Assembly (NCBI GenBank): GCA_023251555.1 | Contig: JAHEYN010000009.1 | Span: 57,943-121,942 of the forward strand | From: Bacteroidota bacterium | GTDB lineage: Bacteria; Bacteroidota; Bacteroidia; AKYH767-A; JAHEYN01 | Length of the DNA: 64,000 bases | Direction: 5' to 3' | Shown: one piece after another, positions 18,179-29,136 of the stretch | Layout of the letters: each line of letters starts with the position of its first letter | Position numbering within the stretch: the first letter of the stretch is position 1 | Program-made: the position numbers and the translations under genes | The notes under the pieces: model-generated | The model's database searches: none | Seen by the model: only the letters and a program-made list of their open reading frames with translations | What the model was told of the DNA's origin: nothing

Positions 18179-18691
18179 TTACTTGATTTCCGAAGCTCCC
18201 GTTTGTTTTAATATTGAGATAATATCATTTTGATTTGCCTCAGTGGCAGAGACCTGGATGACAAATCGATCATCCGTACACCGTACGTCGGGTATTGGCG
18301 CAGTAACTCCGGGAAGCAGTTTGCTCCTCAGTAAAAATGTAAGCACCATCAGGTGAGCTGCACAAAGCACAGTACATTCGAAAGTGATGGGAATAAATGA
18401 GGGTAAATTCATATAAAGAGCAAAGTTCGGCTTGCCGCCTACATCCGAAGGCCAGTCATATATCATCATGTACCACATCATAAGAATAGCCAGCGAACAC
18501 CCGGCAACCCCATATATAAAAGAACATATGGCAAGCCTTGTTCTCGGGATGCCAAGTAATGCATCGATGCCGTGGATAGGGAAAGGAGAAAAAACATTTT
18601 TGATTTTAACCCCCTTGTCCCGGAGTTGTCTGGCCCCTTTAACAAGCAACTCATCGTCGCTGTATATACCAAGAATTGTTTTATTACTCAT
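18179..18691 (-). CDS. actD: ACIII subunit ActD (DUF3341)
   Basis: ActD is a small membrane subunit of ACIII with two transmembrane helices ([21 protein letters not shown] and the [17 protein letters not shown] region) flanked by a cytoplasmic N-terminal domain and a C-terminal ferredoxin-like domain ([10 protein letters not shown]). The start at 18691 ([14 protein letters not shown]) gives an 8-base overlap with the actC stop (ATGAGTAA), typical of coupling. The track's start four codons upstream is less likely. Confidence 0.92.
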   Translation of the reverse strand: MSNKTILGIYSDDELLVKGARQLRDKGVKIKNVFSPFPIHGIDALLGIPRTRLAICSFIYGVAGCSLAILMMWYMMIYDWPSDVGGKPNFALYMNLPSFIPITFECTVLCAAHLMVLTFLLRSKLLPGVTAPIPDVRCTDDRFVIQVSATEANQNDIISILKQTGASEIK

Positions 18692-20072
18692 GATGACCTC
18701 CATTGCTACTGCCGTTTTCTCTGATTGCTTTCAGTACAGATTTTAACTCACTTAATGCTATTACAGGGAATACCCGTGAAAAAATCAGGAAACATGTAAA
18801 GAAAAGTCCAAGTGTCCCGATAAAAATTCCAACCTCGATAAAAGTCGGATGATACATTGTCCAGCTGGAAGTAAGATAATCCCGGTGAAGAGAAGTTACA
18901 ATAATAACAAAACGCTCAAACCACATTCCTATATTGACAAAAATTGAAATAATAAACGTTGCCACCATGCTTCTCCGGATGCCCCTGAACCAGAACAACT
19001 GGGGGGTGATTACGTTACAGGTCATCATTGACCAGTAAGCCCACCAGTACGGGCCGGTAGCTCGGTTGATGAATGCATAGGCTTCGTATTCCACTCCGGA
19101 ATACCATGCAATAAAGAACTCCGTAATATATGCTATACCGACAATGGATCCTGTGAGGATAATAATCTTGTTCATTGCCTCTACATGCTCCACGTTAATA
19201 TAATCTTCAAGGTTTAAAACTTTTCTTGCTATAAGCATAAGGGTCAGCACCATTGCAAACCCGGAAAAGATCGCCCCTGCAACAAAGTAAGGGGGGAAAA
19301 TGGTCGTGTGCCAGCCGGGGATGACGGAGGTGGCAAAGTCCATACTTACTATTGTATGAACCGATAAAACAAGCGGGGTAGATAATCCCGCAAGTACAAG
19401 TGCTACTTCTTCAAAGCGGGACCAGTCACGGGCTGAGCCTTTCCACCCGAAACTCAGGATTCCATAAATAGTATTTCTCATTTTATTATTTGCACGGGCA
19501 GCCCTGTCCCTGATAGTGGCCAGGTCAGGAATCAGACCAAGGTACCAGAAAACGAGAGAAACGCTGAAGTATGTGCTTATTGCAAAAACGTCCCAAAGCA
19601 GCGGAGAGTTAAAGTTAGGCCAGAGCGATCCGAACTGGTTCGGTAACGGCAAAACCCAGTATGCAAGCCATACGCGTCCCATATGAAAGACGGGAAAAAG
19701 TGCCGCACAAATTACAGCGAAGATGGTCATTGCTTCGGCTGAACGGTTGATGGACATCCTCCAGCGCTGGCGGAACAACAATAAAATTGCCGATATGAGA
19801 GTCCCGGCATGACCAATACCTATCCACCATACAAAATTAGTGATATCCCATGCCCAGCCTACAGTCTTATTCAAGCCCCATGATCCTATTCCCGTTCCTA
19901 CCGTATAAGATAAAGAAGCCACACCCCAAAGCAAAGCAAGAAAGGAAATGATAAAAGCCATCCACCAGTATTTATTTGCTTTCCCTTCCACGGGCCGGCA
20001 TATATCATCAGACAACTGAGTATATGATTTGTTGCCGATAATTAAAGGAACTCTTATTGACGCTTCCTGCAT
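18684..20072 (-). CDS. actC: ACIII subunit ActC (NrfD-like quinol-binding membrane subunit)
   Basis: ActC is the polytopic NrfD-like subunit that binds menaquinol in ACIII. Its 462 residues hold about ten membrane helices. Family features include [20 protein letters not shown] early on, [27 protein letters not shown] in the middle, and [20 protein letters not shown]. It lies 20 bases after actB and overlaps actD by 8 bases. Confidence 0.94.
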   Translation of the reverse strand: MQEASIRVPLIIGNKSYTQLSDDICRPVEGKANKYWWMAFIISFLALLWGVASLSYTVGTGIGSWGLNKTVGWAWDITNFVWWIGIGHAGTLISAILLLFRQRWRMSINRSAEAMTIFAVICAALFPVFHMGRVWLAYWVLPLPNQFGSLWPNFNSPLLWDVFAISTYFSVSLVFWYLGLIPDLATIRDRAARANNKMRNTIYGILSFGWKGSARDWSRFEEVALVLAGLSTPLVLSVHTIVSMDFATSVIPGWHTTIFPPYFVAGAIFSGFAMVLTLMLIARKVLNLEDYINVEHVEAMNKIIILTGSIVGIAYITEFFIAWYSGVEYEAYAFINRATGPYWWAYWSMMTCNVITPQLFWFRGIRRSMVATFIISIFVNIGMWFERFVIIVTSLHRDYLTSSWTMYHPTFIEVGIFIGTLGLFFTCFLIFSRVFPVIALSELKSVLKAIRENGSSNGGHHE

Positions 20073-20092
20073 AAGGCTGTATATTAAATTAA

Positions 20093-23000
20093 TTAAGCTT
20101 TCTCTTCCGGAGTATTTCTTACTTTGGTCTGGTAATAAATGTTGGGTTGGGTGTCAATTTCTCCAAGCAGGTGGTAACATCTTTCATCTTTTGCAACCTC
20201 TCCTATTTCACTTGCAGGATCATTATAATCTCCGAACACAATTGCATTGGTCGGGCAAGATTGTGCACAAGCAGTCTGAATATCGCCATCTTTCACTTTT
20301 CTGTTCTCTTTTTTAGCATTGAGTTTTCCCTCCTGTATCCTCTGCACACAAAGCGAGCATTTTTCCATTACCCCGCGGGAGCGGACAACCACATCCGGGT
20401 TCAGCACCATCTTCCCAAGGTTATCGTTCATATTGTAATCAAACTGCTTATTGTCTGAATATTTAAACCAGTTAAACCTGCGTACCTTATACGGGCAGTT
20501 ATTGGCACAATATCTTGTTCCAACGCAACGGTTATAAATCATCTGGTTCATTCCCTCAGAGCTGTGAGTAGTAGCAAGCACGGGGCAAACTGTTTCGCAG
20601 GGGGCGTGATTGCAATGCTGACACATAACAGGCTGAAAAACAACTTCAGGATTATCTGAAGGAGATTCCATCTCGCGCAAAGTCTGCATAGAGCCTTTCC
20701 CTTCTTCTTTTCCCTTTTCGGCGTTCATATCGCTGCTGTAATACCTGTCAATCCTGATCCAGTGCATTTCGCGACTTCTCATCACCTCGTCTTTGCCAAC
20801 CACAGGAACATTATTTTCGGCCTGGCAGCCGATAACACAGGCTCCACAGCCTATGCAGGAGTTCAGGTCTATCACCATGCCCCAGCGGTGGACGGGTTTT
20901 TCATGTGTGTCCCAGAGGTTTAATTCTTCCGACTTCTTTTTTGAACTTTCTTTACCGCTGGTATAAACAAAGAGTTCTTCCTCGTTACCGGCTTTAGGAT
21001 CTTTTATATATTCAGACAGGGTTGTTTCCTTTACAAGGGCCCGGCCCATCATCGTATGATGCGTCTGGGTAGCGGCAAATTCATGCTTATCAGCAGTTGC
21101 CCCGATTGAAACATTTCCTGCCGTATACTGAAAGGTCTCATTTCTCCACTGCACAAAAGGAAATGCATTAACTCCGACATTATTTGCAACCTTCCCTGTT
21201 TTCGTCCTGCCATATCCCAGAGCAAGCCCAATCGTTCCGGGCATCTGGCCGGGTTGAGGGTAAACAGGAGCCTTAACTGTGGTATTCCCAAGCGTAAGTG
21301 TTATAACATCTCCTGTATTATCTCCCCTCTCAAGCAGATTATATTTCCCGCGCATATCAGCCGGGGACATCGTTACATAATTATCCCATGTTACCTTTGA
21401 AACAGGGTCAGGAAGTTCCTGAAGCCATGGATTATTAGCCTGACTGCCGTTACCAAGCCCTGCCTTTTCATACAAGACAAGCTCCCAGTCGCCATTTTTA
21501 TCAGATGAATTTCTGAGAATCCCTTCAGATGCAGCCTCAAGGTCTATCTTTATGTTTTCAGAACCTGATTCTTGGGAATTCCGGTGTGCTTTGTTCTTCG
21601 ATTTATTCTTTTTGTTTTCAGGAGTCTCCTTCTCTTTTGCTGCTGCCGGGGCCATAGATGAATCAAAAACCCCATTCTGCAGGCTGTCCGTCCAGAAAGT
21701 TTCAAATAAAGTGTATTTGCTTTGAGTGTTAAACAAATTAGCTTTCCAGTAATCCTGAATATAGTTATGGTAATCCATTTCAACCCCTGCCCACTTTAGA
21801 AGGCTTTCCTGTGCGGCTCTTGTTTTAAACAGGGGGCGTATTGCGGGCTGGGCAAGGCTGTAGTGTCCCTTTGCTGGTTCAGCATCATTCCACGCTTCAA
21901 GATAATGATGGTCGGGACATACAAAATCCGCAAGAGCGGCTGTTTCATCTGCCCTGTCGGCAAAGGAGATTTTCAGTTCAACTTTCTTTTGCAGTGCAGT
22001 CTTAAACTCCTCCGCCCCAGGCAGGGTATATACAGGATTCGTGTTATACGTAATTAAGGCCGACACTTCCCCTGCTTTGATTTCTTCCATCAGCTTTGCG
22101 AGGTCAGCATCGTTACCCTGTTTCAGGCAGCAGGGATTTTCAATATCTATAGTATTACCATAACTATCAAGAAGCTTGTTAACAGCATTCACTATTATTT
22201 GGGAATATATATCATTCACTCCGCATACAACCAATGCTTTCCCTTTATTTTTCCATAATAACTGGGCAGTGTCTTCGATACTCTTTATAAAACGCACAGG
22301 TTTGTCTTTAACAGTTGAAGCCCCTGCGAATGCCGCAAGCCGGTTGTACAGGTTGAGCAAAGCAATTCCCTGTTCAGAGGGTTTCACCTGGATGCGTTTG
22401 TCGGCATTGCTACCCGTCAGCGACAGACTTGATTCATATTGTATATGACGGGACATTGTCTTCTTGCCACGAAGCTTACGGTTTTGAACATACTGGTTCG
22501 CAAATTCAACGGGGGAAATCCAGCTGTTGAGGAAGTCAGCCGCAAAACTGACTATTGTTTCGGCTTTATCAAACTTATAAGAAGGGATAACCGCTTTTCC
22601 GAATGAAGCCTGATTTGCTTTTATAATAGCAGAGTATGATACAGCATCATAGGTAATATGTTTTGCGGAAGGGTATTTAGATGTAAAGTCCGCAATAACT
22701 TTGTTGGTGGAAGGGCTTATGATTGTAGAAGACAGTATTCGGATATTGCCATTCTTGGCGGCAATCGCCTGCAGTTTCTCTTTTATTTTACCATCAACTT
22801 CCTGCCATGATGAAGGAGCTCCTCCTGCCAAAGGGCCTTGCAGCCGTGCTGAATCATAAAGACTGAGGACAGAAGCCTGCACCCTTGCATTAACACCTCC
22901 ACGGGTAACAGAGGAGCGTTTATTCCCCTCGATCTTAATGGGGCGTCCTTCGCGGGTCTTAACAACGATACTGCAGTAGTCATTCCCATCGGAGAAAGTG

Positions 23001-23278
23001 GAAGCATACCAGTTAGCCACACCGGGAACAATCTCTTCCGGCCTAATAAGGTAGGGGATCGTTTTTCTTACCGGAGCTTCGCAGGATGCAAGTGTGGCAG
23101 TAGCGAGACTGAATCCCATAAATTTCAGGAAATCCCTGCGGGGAGTGGCAGGCTGCTCTGATTTTCTACTGAAAACCTCATCCACAGGAATTTCTTCGGG
23201 AAACTCATTATTTGCCTTTTCAACAAATTCAACATCCCCTTTCAATTCATCAAGGCCTTTCCAGTATTTTTTTTCCAT
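20093..23278 (-). CDS. actB: ACIII subunit ActB (molybdopterin-oxidoreductase-like, iron-sulfur)
   Basis: ActB carries the iron-sulfur clusters of ACIII. The N-terminus holds a Tat-type motif, [12 protein letters not shown], followed by a lipobox-like LASC. The first two thirds resemble the molybdopterin oxidoreductase fold without clear cofactor residues, as expected for ActB. The last third has four cysteine groups for [Fe-S] clusters: [38 protein letters not shown] and CSLC..CAQSCP. At 1061 residues the length fits the family. A charged insert with [13 protein letters not shown] occurs near residue 560. It lies 32 bases after actA. Confidence 0.95.
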   Translation of the reverse strand: MEKKYWKGLDELKGDVEFVEKANNEFPEEIPVDEVFSRKSEQPATPRRDFLKFMGFSLATATLASCEAPVRKTIPYLIRPEEIVPGVANWYASTFSDGNDYCSIVVKTREGRPIKIEGNKRSSVTRGGVNARVQASVLSLYDSARLQGPLAGGAPSSWQEVDGKIKEKLQAIAAKNGNIRILSSTIISPSTNKVIADFTSKYPSAKHITYDAVSYSAIIKANQASFGKAVIPSYKFDKAETIVSFAADFLNSWISPVEFANQYVQNRKLRGKKTMSRHIQYESSLSLTGSNADKRIQVKPSEQGIALLNLYNRLAAFAGASTVKDKPVRFIKSIEDTAQLLWKNKGKALVVCGVNDIYSQIIVNAVNKLLDSYGNTIDIENPCCLKQGNDADLAKLMEEIKAGEVSALITYNTNPVYTLPGAEEFKTALQKKVELKISFADRADETAALADFVCPDHHYLEAWNDAEPAKGHYSLAQPAIRPLFKTRAAQESLLKWAGVEMDYHNYIQDYWKANLFNTQSKYTLFETFWTDSLQNGVFDSSMAPAAAKEKETPENKKNKSKNKAHRNSQESGSENIKIDLEAASEGILRNSSDKNGDWELVLYEKAGLGNGSQANNPWLQELPDPVSKVTWDNYVTMSPADMRGKYNLLERGDNTGDVITLTLGNTTVKAPVYPQPGQMPGTIGLALGYGRTKTGKVANNVGVNAFPFVQWRNETFQYTAGNVSIGATADKHEFAATQTHHTMMGRALVKETTLSEYIKDPKAGNEEELFVYTSGKESSKKKSEELNLWDTHEKPVHRWGMVIDLNSCIGCGACVIGCQAENNVPVVGKDEVMRSREMHWIRIDRYYSSDMNAEKGKEEGKGSMQTLREMESPSDNPEVVFQPVMCQHCNHAPCETVCPVLATTHSSEGMNQMIYNRCVGTRYCANNCPYKVRRFNWFKYSDNKQFDYNMNDNLGKMVLNPDVVVRSRGVMEKCSLCVQRIQEGKLNAKKENRKVKDGDIQTACAQSCPTNAIVFGDYNDPASEIGEVAKDERCYHLLGEIDTQPNIYYQTKVRNTPEEKA

Positions 23279-23310
23279 AGGGCTTTAGTATGTCTTATTT
23301 ATTAGCTTAA

Positions 23311-24561
23311 TTAGTAGTGGCACCTCGCACATTCTGTTCCACCAATTTTCTCAACGGTAACAACAGTATCTCTTCCGTGTTTACCCATAAGTTCAGGAAC
23401 AGGGTGGTAGTTATCGTAGTAATGATTATTTTCCAGTTTAACCTGGGTGGTACGATGACAATTGATACACCAGCCCATGGTGAGCGGAGCAAATTGCTTG
23501 GCAACCGTCATCTCCTCCACAGGGCCATGGCAGGTCTGGCATTTCACTCCACCCACTTTTACATGCTGGGAATGATTAAAATATGCGAGGTCCGGGAGGT
23601 TATGTACGCGGGTCCACACCAACGGCTTTGAGTTAGGGCCATAGGTCATTGTGTTGGGGTCATAATCAAGCGCGGCATAAATCTTCGCTATTTCGGCAGT
23701 CCCGGTAGTGGGACCTTGCCTGATGGCCTTATGGCAATTCATACACACATTGACAGAGGGCACGCCGGCGGTTTTGCTTTTCTCCGCCCCGGAATGACAA
23801 TATATGCAGCTGATTTTCATCTCTCCCGCATGCAACTTGTGTGAAAAGGCAATAGGCTGGTCGGGCTGATATCCCTGCGAAATCCCGACATCGGCAAGCA
23901 TGTACCATCCTTTTACTGAGCTCCATACTCCGAGTACAATAATCGCAACTGCTATCAGTTTTTTATTACTCCGCGCCCAAACATACATTCTTTGGCGGGC
24001 AGGAAGAAGGGCAGGTTCAGGGATACCATTTTTAGCACGGATTGCTTTTTGCAAACCATTCCGGACACGTGTCAAAACCGCTGCAACAACAAGCAAAATT
24101 ACAGCGATGAGCAGTAATACATAAAAAGAATTGTCCCCTGAAGAATCTGTTTCTGCAGAAGCACCCTCCCCACCGACAGGAGTGGAAACAGATGCCGGAG
24201 CAGACGCTTTATCTCCTTCTGATTTAATGTATCCGAGCACCGCCTTGATTTCAGAGGGAGACAGACTCTGGTCGGGCATTTCAATATTGTATTGCCCGAA
24301 AATTTCATTGGCGTAGGCATCCCCACTCTTACGGAGTGAGGCTGAAGATTTAATCCATTTCAAAAGCCAGTCTTCAGACTGCCGTTTTTGGATGTCTTTC
24401 AGGTCAGGCCCCACGAGCTTCCCTTTTCCCACACTATGACATGCTGCACAATTGGCTTTGAAGAGAGATGCCCCATCAGGGTCCGCTGCACTCACGGCAA
24501 ACGGCAAAATAAATAACAGAGCCAGGGGCAGAAGTACCCCCCGCAGCTTGGGATGAGTCAT
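23311..24561 (-). CDS. actA: ACIII subunit ActA with extra N-terminal cytochrome c domain
   Basis: ActA passes electrons from ACIII to the terminal oxidase. Six CxxCH heme motifs are visible: CAACH (in a monoheme domain right after the signal peptide), then CIYCH, CMNCH, CQTCH, CINCH and CARCH in the classical pentaheme domain. A membrane helix (SFYVLLLIAVILLVVAAVL) and a second one (LIAVAIIVLGVW) separate the two parts. The ORF track extends 60 codons upstream; I chose ATG 24561 because MTHPKLRGVLLPLALLFIL is a normal signal peptide and a consensus promoter lies between 24632 and 24664. It is the first gene of the operon. Confidence 0.93.
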   Translation of the reverse strand: MTHPKLRGVLLPLALLFILPFAVSAADPDGASLFKANCAACHSVGKGKLVGPDLKDIQKRQSEDWLLKWIKSSASLRKSGDAYANEIFGQYNIEMPDQSLSPSEIKAVLGYIKSEGDKASAPASVSTPVGGEGASAETDSSGDNSFYVLLLIAVILLVVAAVLTRVRNGLQKAIRAKNGIPEPALLPARQRMYVWARSNKKLIAVAIIVLGVWSSVKGWYMLADVGISQGYQPDQPIAFSHKLHAGEMKISCIYCHSGAEKSKTAGVPSVNVCMNCHKAIRQGPTTGTAEIAKIYAALDYDPNTMTYGPNSKPLVWTRVHNLPDLAYFNHSQHVKVGGVKCQTCHGPVEEMTVAKQFAPLTMGWCINCHRTTQVKLENNHYYDNYHPVPELMGKHGRDTVVTVEKIGGTECARCHY

Positions 24562-24631
24562 AATGAACGGTTTTTGAATTCTTGCGAGAGACTTTATCAC
24601 AAAAATGAAGAAATTTTGATTTTTCCGGAAG

Positions 24632-24664
24632 CAAATATAGAAGAAACATTTTTGACTTAACAAA
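24632..24664 (-). promoter_or_regulatory. Promoter of the actABCDEF-coxBA operon
   Basis: On the minus strand, TTTG (24664-24661), a 21-base spacer and TATATTTG (24639-24632) fit the Bacteroidota consensus. Transcription would start near 24625, giving an approximately 60-base leader before ATG 24561. This supports the short actA start. Confidence 0.65.
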
Positions 24665-24839
24665 CAATATGGGTTTTTTTTGAACATTTTTGAAGGAATT
24701 ATGTCAAACATCATAGATAACTGTTTCTTCGATATAGACACACTCTTTTCCCTCCCTTCAAAGGAAGAAATCAGCGAATCAATCTATCGTATAGTTACTA
24801 TTTGAAAGGAAGAGGGTTTCAGTTCACTGTTTTTATTTT

Positions 24840-24847
24840 TATTTTTG
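24840..24847 (+). promoter_or_regulatory. Putative -7 box (TATTTTTG) of aspS
   Basis: TATTTTTG lies 31 bases upstream of the aspS ATG in a T-rich spacer divergent from actA. No clear -33 box was found. Confidence 0.45.
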
Positions 24848-24878
24848 CCTGCCTTTGTAACTTCTTAATTTATATTTC

Positions 24879-26639
24879 ATGTTTTATACCCATACCTGTG
24901 GCGAATTAAACATCAAAAATGCAGGCCAGAAAGTAACCCTATGCGGATGGGTGCAGAGATCAAGAGACCTTGGAGGCATGACCTTCATTGATCTGCGTGA
25001 CCGTTATGGAATTGCCCAATTGGTATTTAATATGGAGGCTGATAAGGCTCTCTGTGAGAAAGCGCGGAGCCTTGGGAGAGAATATGTCATCAGTGCATCC
25101 GGAATTGTTATGGAGCGCAGCAATAAAAACAAAAATCTTCCCACCGGGGAAATTGAAATACAGGTAGAAAAACTTGAAGTTCTAAATCCTTCAAAGACTC
25201 CTCCTTTCACCATTGAGGATCATTCCGATGGGGGTGATGATCTGCGGCTTAAATACCGTTATCTTGATTTGAGAAGAACCATCAATAAGAACAATCTCAT
25301 CATGCGCCATCAGGTAGCACGCGCGGTACGGGAATATCTTGACGGGCAGAAATTTATCGACATTGAAACTCCTTTTCTCATCAAAAGCACTCCTGAAGGT
25401 GCAAGAGATTTTGTAGTCCCTTCGAGAATGAATCCAGGGCAGTTTTACGCTCTGCCCCAGTCTCCCCAGACTTTCAAGCAGTTGCTGATGGTTGCAGGCT
25501 TTGACAGGTACTACCAGCTTGTCAGGTGTTTCAGGGATGAAGACCTCCGTGCCGACCGCCAGCCCGAGTTCACACAGATTGACTGCGAGATGGCTTTTGT
25601 GGAACAGGAAGATGTGCTGCAGATGTTCGAGGGCATGGTGAAGCATGTGTTCAGAAAAGTGAAAAATACCGAGCTCCCTGTATTTCCGGTAATGAAATAT
25701 GAGGATGCCATGAGACTGTACGGTTGCGACAAACCAGACTTACGATTCGGAATGCCCATCATTGAATTGAACGATATCATTAAAGGCAAATCATTCAAGG
25801 TATTTGATGATGCGGAAATGATTGGGGGCATCTGTGTTTCCGGGGCCAGTGAATATACCCGCAAACAGCTGGATGATCTTACGGACTTTGTAAAGCGGCC
25901 GCAGGTGGGAGCCGCCGGGATGGTTTACATCAGACATCTGCCGGACGGTTCTTTTAAATCTTCCGTGGATAAATTTTACAATGCTGCCGACCTGGAAAAA
26001 ATATGCACACACACAGGCGCTGCCGAAGGATCGCTCCTGCTTATTCTGGCTGGAAACAAAAACAAAACAAGAAGCGCATTATCTGCACTGAGACTGGAAA
26101 TGGGTGCCCGTCTCGGATTAAGAAAAAAAGAAGATTACAAGCCCTTATGGATTACAGATTTCCCTCTGCTTGAGTACAACGAAGAGGACAAAAGGTATTA
26201 TGCCATGCATCATCCTTTCACCTCTCCGCGACCGGAAGACATCCCCCTGCTGCAGGAAAACAGGGATCTCAGTAAAATCAAAGCCAGTGCTTATGATCTT
26301 GTCATTAATGGAACTGAGATAGGGGGCGGTTCCATCCGTATCCATAACCGCAGGCTTCAGGAAAGTATGTTCCGCGCCATAGGTCTTTCGAAGGAAGAAG
26401 CTGAACAAAAGTTTGCTTTCATATTGAACGCTTTCGAATACGGGGCACCTCCGCACGGGGGAATTGCGTTCGGGTTTGACCGTTTCTGCTCAATGATGAT
26501 TGCCAACGAGGACTATATCCGGGAGTTTATTGCCTTCCCGAAAAATAATGCAGGAAGGGATATGATGCTGGACGCCCCCTCCGAAATTACCGCAGAACAA
26601 CTCCGGGAACTCTCGCTGGAAACAAAGAGAGAAAAGTGA
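24879..26639 (+). CDS. aspS: Aspartyl-tRNA synthetase
   Basis: This class II synthetase charges tRNA-Asp. The N-terminal OB-fold anticodon domain contains [24 protein letters not shown] (residues 19-42). Motif 2 is [18 protein letters not shown], and motif 3 ends in GIAFGFDRF near the C-terminus. The bacterial GAD insertion domain lies between about residues 285 and 420. Its 586 residues are the standard bacterial length. It is transcribed alone, divergent from the respiratory operon. Whether it also charges tRNA-Asn cannot be told from sequence reading alone. Confidence 0.97.
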   Translation: MFYTHTCGELNIKNAGQKVTLCGWVQRSRDLGGMTFIDLRDRYGIAQLVFNMEADKALCEKARSLGREYVISASGIVMERSNKNKNLPTGEIEIQVEKLEVLNPSKTPPFTIEDHSDGGDDLRLKYRYLDLRRTINKNNLIMRHQVARAVREYLDGQKFIDIETPFLIKSTPEGARDFVVPSRMNPGQFYALPQSPQTFKQLLMVAGFDRYYQLVRCFRDEDLRADRQPEFTQIDCEMAFVEQEDVLQMFEGMVKHVFRKVKNTELPVFPVMKYEDAMRLYGCDKPDLRFGMPIIELNDIIKGKSFKVFDDAEMIGGICVSGASEYTRKQLDDLTDFVKRPQVGAAGMVYIRHLPDGSFKSSVDKFYNAADLEKICTHTGAAEGSLLLILAGNKNKTRSALSALRLEMGARLGLRKKEDYKPLWITDFPLLEYNEEDKRYYAMHHPFTSPRPEDIPLLQENRDLSKIKASAYDLVINGTEIGGGSIRIHNRRLQESMFRAIGLSKEEAEQKFAFILNAFEYGAPPHGGIAFGFDRFCSMMIANEDYIREFIAFPKNNAGRDMMLDAPSEITAEQLRELSLETKREK

Positions 26640-26701
26640 GCTTTTCTGCGGGGTGTATCTTTTCTTTTAGACAACTTACAACATTAAATTGGTATTAACC
26701 C

Positions 26702-26739
26702 CGGGGCAAGCCCCGAACCCTTTTGTCCGCTGTAGCGGA
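26702..26739. terminator. Two GC-rich hairpins between convergent genes
   Basis: CGGGG-CAAG-CCCCG (26702-26715) and TCCGC-TGTA-GCGGA (26726-26739) are adjacent hairpins between the ends of aspS and the facing 116-codon gene, separated by a CCCTTTTG tract. They could terminate both genes, or be a REP-like palindromic element. Confidence 0.45.
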
Positions 26740-26765
26740 ACGCGAAGGCTTCACAATAACATTTT

Positions 26766-27116
26766 TTACGGCATTTCTTTCTCAAAATACTCTACGACAG
26801 CCCGTTTCAGGAGAGTTGTTTGATCTGCGAGGGTAAGATGAGGTAGTTTGACTTTGAGTTTCCAGTGAGGCCAGCCATCGGCATCCCGGGTTTGAAATTC
26901 GTAATAGCCATAGGTGCTGAGAAGCCTGCAAATGGCAATATGTATAAGGTCTTCCTTTTCGGACTTGGAAAAAGAGCGGTACCCCTGCCCGAGTTCCTGC
27001 ACTCCCACTAAAAAAAGTATAGCCTGCAGATCGGGGGTTTCGCCAAACCGGGCAGAAAGGGTTGTTGTAAGATCCTGCCAGGCTTTTTTCATTTCATCAT
27101 GACCGTTCGTATCCAT
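26766..27116 (-). CDS. Hypothetical small protein
   Basis: The 116-residue soluble protein has helical character: KKAWQDLTTTLSARFGETPDLQAILFLVGVQELG, then KSEKEDLIHIAICRLLSTYGYYEFQ, then WPHWKLKVKLP. I recall similar short proteins in other Bacteroidota genomes but know no function. There is no signal peptide, membrane segment or cysteine motif. The true start may be MKKAW (nine codons in). It is followed on the same strand by TPR-like paralogue A. Confidence 0.7.
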   Translation of the reverse strand: MDTNGHDEMKKAWQDLTTTLSARFGETPDLQAILFLVGVQELGQGYRSFSKSEKEDLIHIAICRLLSTYGYYEFQTRDADGWPHWKLKVKLPHLTLADQTTLLKRAVVEYFEKEMP

Positions 27117-27158
27117 AGGGCAAATGTAGGATATGTTAACTTTCTCAAAATCACTGTC

Positions 27159-28709
27159 CTAAAAACGGGGTGCATTATATAGCCCCTGTGCTTTCTCCTT
27201 TATTATATCCGCAAAAGGCCTGTTTTGAATCTTGCTTTCGAGCCATGAGATAAAGTCAAAATAATCAAGCACCTTAGCTTCAAAAGGGTCTCTCATTATT
27301 TCCTCCAATTCAGTTTTTAATTCTTTAAAAGCTGCTCTCCGTTCTCTATCAGCAATAACTTTAGGAAGTTTCTTTTTGATAAAATCAAGAATGGAAGTTT
27401 CCACTTTATATAAACGATTTTTTTTATCAAGATAACGATGAGCGGATTTTTCCATATACTCCAGCAACTCTTCATGACCTAATTCATAATGAACAATCAA
27501 CAACATTATTCTTGCCATGCAATAAATATCACTTCTTACATCAACAGTTGTATCATTTATTATTTTGTTTAAATAGTTGCGTGCTGCGCGATAGTTGCCA
27601 ACTCCAAAATAAATATAAGAAATATTATAATAAAAAGCCATTTCATCATCTTTAGGTAAATCAATCTTATCAAGTTCCTCTTCAATATGTGGAATTAATT
27701 TTATTCCCTGAGCAAACTCACCAGTATCAATATAAATGTTCAACTCCGTATAATTTACAATAAAGAATATCCGATTTTTTATCCGTTGGGATTTCGTATT
27801 TATTTCTTTAAGTTTTTTTAGAGTCAAAAATATCTCCTTGTGTTTTTTTAGATAACTTTGGCAAGCAATAAGATTGCCTAACATCGCTATATATGCTTCT
27901 AATTTTTCTTCTTTCTGATGAGGATGTTGTTCCATTAATTTCACTAATTTTTGACTGTATGAATACGCATTGAGGAAATCACTTCGCATAAAAAAATAGG
28001 CAGTGTAAACTGTGTAATAATTGTATGCTGCTTGATAAGACATCATTTTATTTTCAGTATCAAGTAAAGGATGGTTAATAATGTCTCGATATACCTTTAA
28101 ATCAGCATCACTTCTTGTCGTAGAACCTTGTTTAGATATTCGCATAAACATGCTTGATGAGAGTCGCTCATATTCTTTTTCATTCCTGTATTTTTCATTC
28201 ACATTGAATACTTCCTCATAAATATTTCCTATTTCATCCTCTGTTTTTCCCTGATATAAATATATCCGGCTCAGTTCAATTTTCCAACCCGATAATTCAA
28301 GCAGCACCAAATGTTTTTCATATTTCTCAGCCAATACTTTTGCTTTGGATATTATTTTTTCACACTCATCATACAGCCCTTTTTTAAATAGAATTTCAAT
28401 AGCACGCAAAAACTCTTTCAACTGGGCATTAGCGGATACACCGCTATGAAAAGAATTTAAACTTTTCAAAATAAGATTATACAGATAATTTTTTAGATTG
28501 GGAAGTTGGTTATTCCCATTAAATTTTCCTTTGTGTATAATCTTATTTTCATCATACTCATTTTGCTTATCAACAACATCAAAAAGTTTTATATAATTGG
28601 TTGATCCTTTCGAAGAGTTGATTAATGCAAACCTTTTAAAGTATCTCTTTTCCGATTGAGTTAAAGATTTTATCAGCTTGAATAAACTATCAGAACCCGA
28701 ACTTGCCAT
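27159..28709 (-). CDS. TPR-like Bacteroidota protein, paralogue A
   Basis: This 516-residue, almost entirely helical protein starts with a conserved motif SLTQSEKRYFKRFA and continues as degenerate TPR-like helix pairs (for example YNISYIYFGVGNYRAARNYLNKI). It is soluble and has no known catalytic motif. A close paralogue lies at 31198-32751, and the two share an 86-base identical stretch near their 3' ends. It is divergent from a T9SS repeat protein, as paralogue B is. The role is unknown; pairing with a surface protein suggests a regulatory or assembly function, which is inference only. Confidence 0.85.
   Translation of the reverse strand: MASSGSDSLFKLIKSLTQSEKRYFKRFALINSSKGSTNYIKLFDVVDKQNEYDENKIIHKGKFNGNNQLPNLKNYLYNLILKSLNSFHSGVSANAQLKEFLRAIEILFKKGLYDECEKIISKAKVLAEKYEKHLVLLELSGWKIELSRIYLYQGKTEDEIGNIYEEVFNVNEKYRNEKEYERLSSSMFMRISKQGSTTRSDADLKVYRDIINHPLLDTENKMMSYQAAYNYYTVYTAYFFMRSDFLNAYSYSQKLVKLMEQHPHQKEEKLEAYIAMLGNLIACQSYLKKHKEIFLTLKKLKEINTKSQRIKNRIFFIVNYTELNIYIDTGEFAQGIKLIPHIEEELDKIDLPKDDEMAFYYNISYIYFGVGNYRAARNYLNKIINDTTVDVRSDIYCMARIMLLIVHYELGHEELLEYMEKSAHRYLDKKNRLYKVETSILDFIKKKLPKVIADRERRAAFKELKTELEEIMRDPFEAKVLDYFDFISWLESKIQNRPFADIIKEKAQGLYNAPRF
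27192..27277. repeat. 86-base identical tract, copy 1 (paralogue A)
   Basis: These 86 bases are identical to 31225-31310. They encode the KVLDYFDFISWLESKIQNRP..KEK segment near the C-terminus of both TPR paralogues, while flanking bases differ. Confidence 0.95.
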
Positions 28710-28745
28710 CGTATCAAAATTATTTTAAATACCTATAGAAAAAGG

Positions 28746-28753
28746 CAAAATTA
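28746..28753 (-). promoter_or_regulatory. Putative -7 box (TAATTTTG) of TPR paralogue A
   Basis: TAATTTTG on the minus strand fits TAnnTTTG and lies 37 bases before the ATG. No -33 box was found at the usual spacing. Confidence 0.35.
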
Positions 28754-29136
28754 CAAAAATTAATAAACACTTGCCTTTGTATAATAAATAATTTTTAGTT
28801 TGCCCCCCCCCTTCACCGCATTACATTTGTCTCATCAAATAAAAAAAATGAAAACAATACAATTTATAATTTTAATAACATGACTCCAGCCGCTGCCCAG
28901 AAGATTAAGAAAGCCCGTCTGGATGGTTTAGATATGCTTCTGGACTCGGGATGCACTCCTGGACGGTCGGGATGTGATTAAAATAGGTAAATTTAACAAA
29001 ATTAGCAATAATTCATAATTTGAAATTTCAAAAACATGGCAACATATTGTTATTATTAATGTTTGAAAAAATAATTTGAAAATGACCAATGACCATTAAC
29101 AATTAATATTTATAAATCAATTTTAAACTTAAAACT
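28754..29136. other. AT-rich divergent spacer
   Basis: This is the remainder of the 427-base gap between TPR paralogue A and the T9SS propeller gene. It holds a run of nine C (28803-28811), a GC-rich 33-codon ORF (listed separately), a palindrome TTTGAAATTTCAAA (29019-29032) and an ATGACCA direct repeat near 29082-29095. No TAnnTTTG box was found for the plus-strand gene. Confidence 0.5.
28880..28981 (+). CDS. Possible 33-codon ORF or gene remnant
   Basis: ATG to TAA, beginning MTPAAAQKIKKARLDGLDM and ending in a Gly/Cys-rich tail. It is much richer in G+C than the surrounding AT-rich spacer and is too short for the ORF track. I do not recognise it. It could be a gene relic or part of a dispersed repeat, and coding is unproven. 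Confidence 0.2.
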   Translation: MTPAAAQKIKKARLDGLDMLLDSGCTPGRSGCD

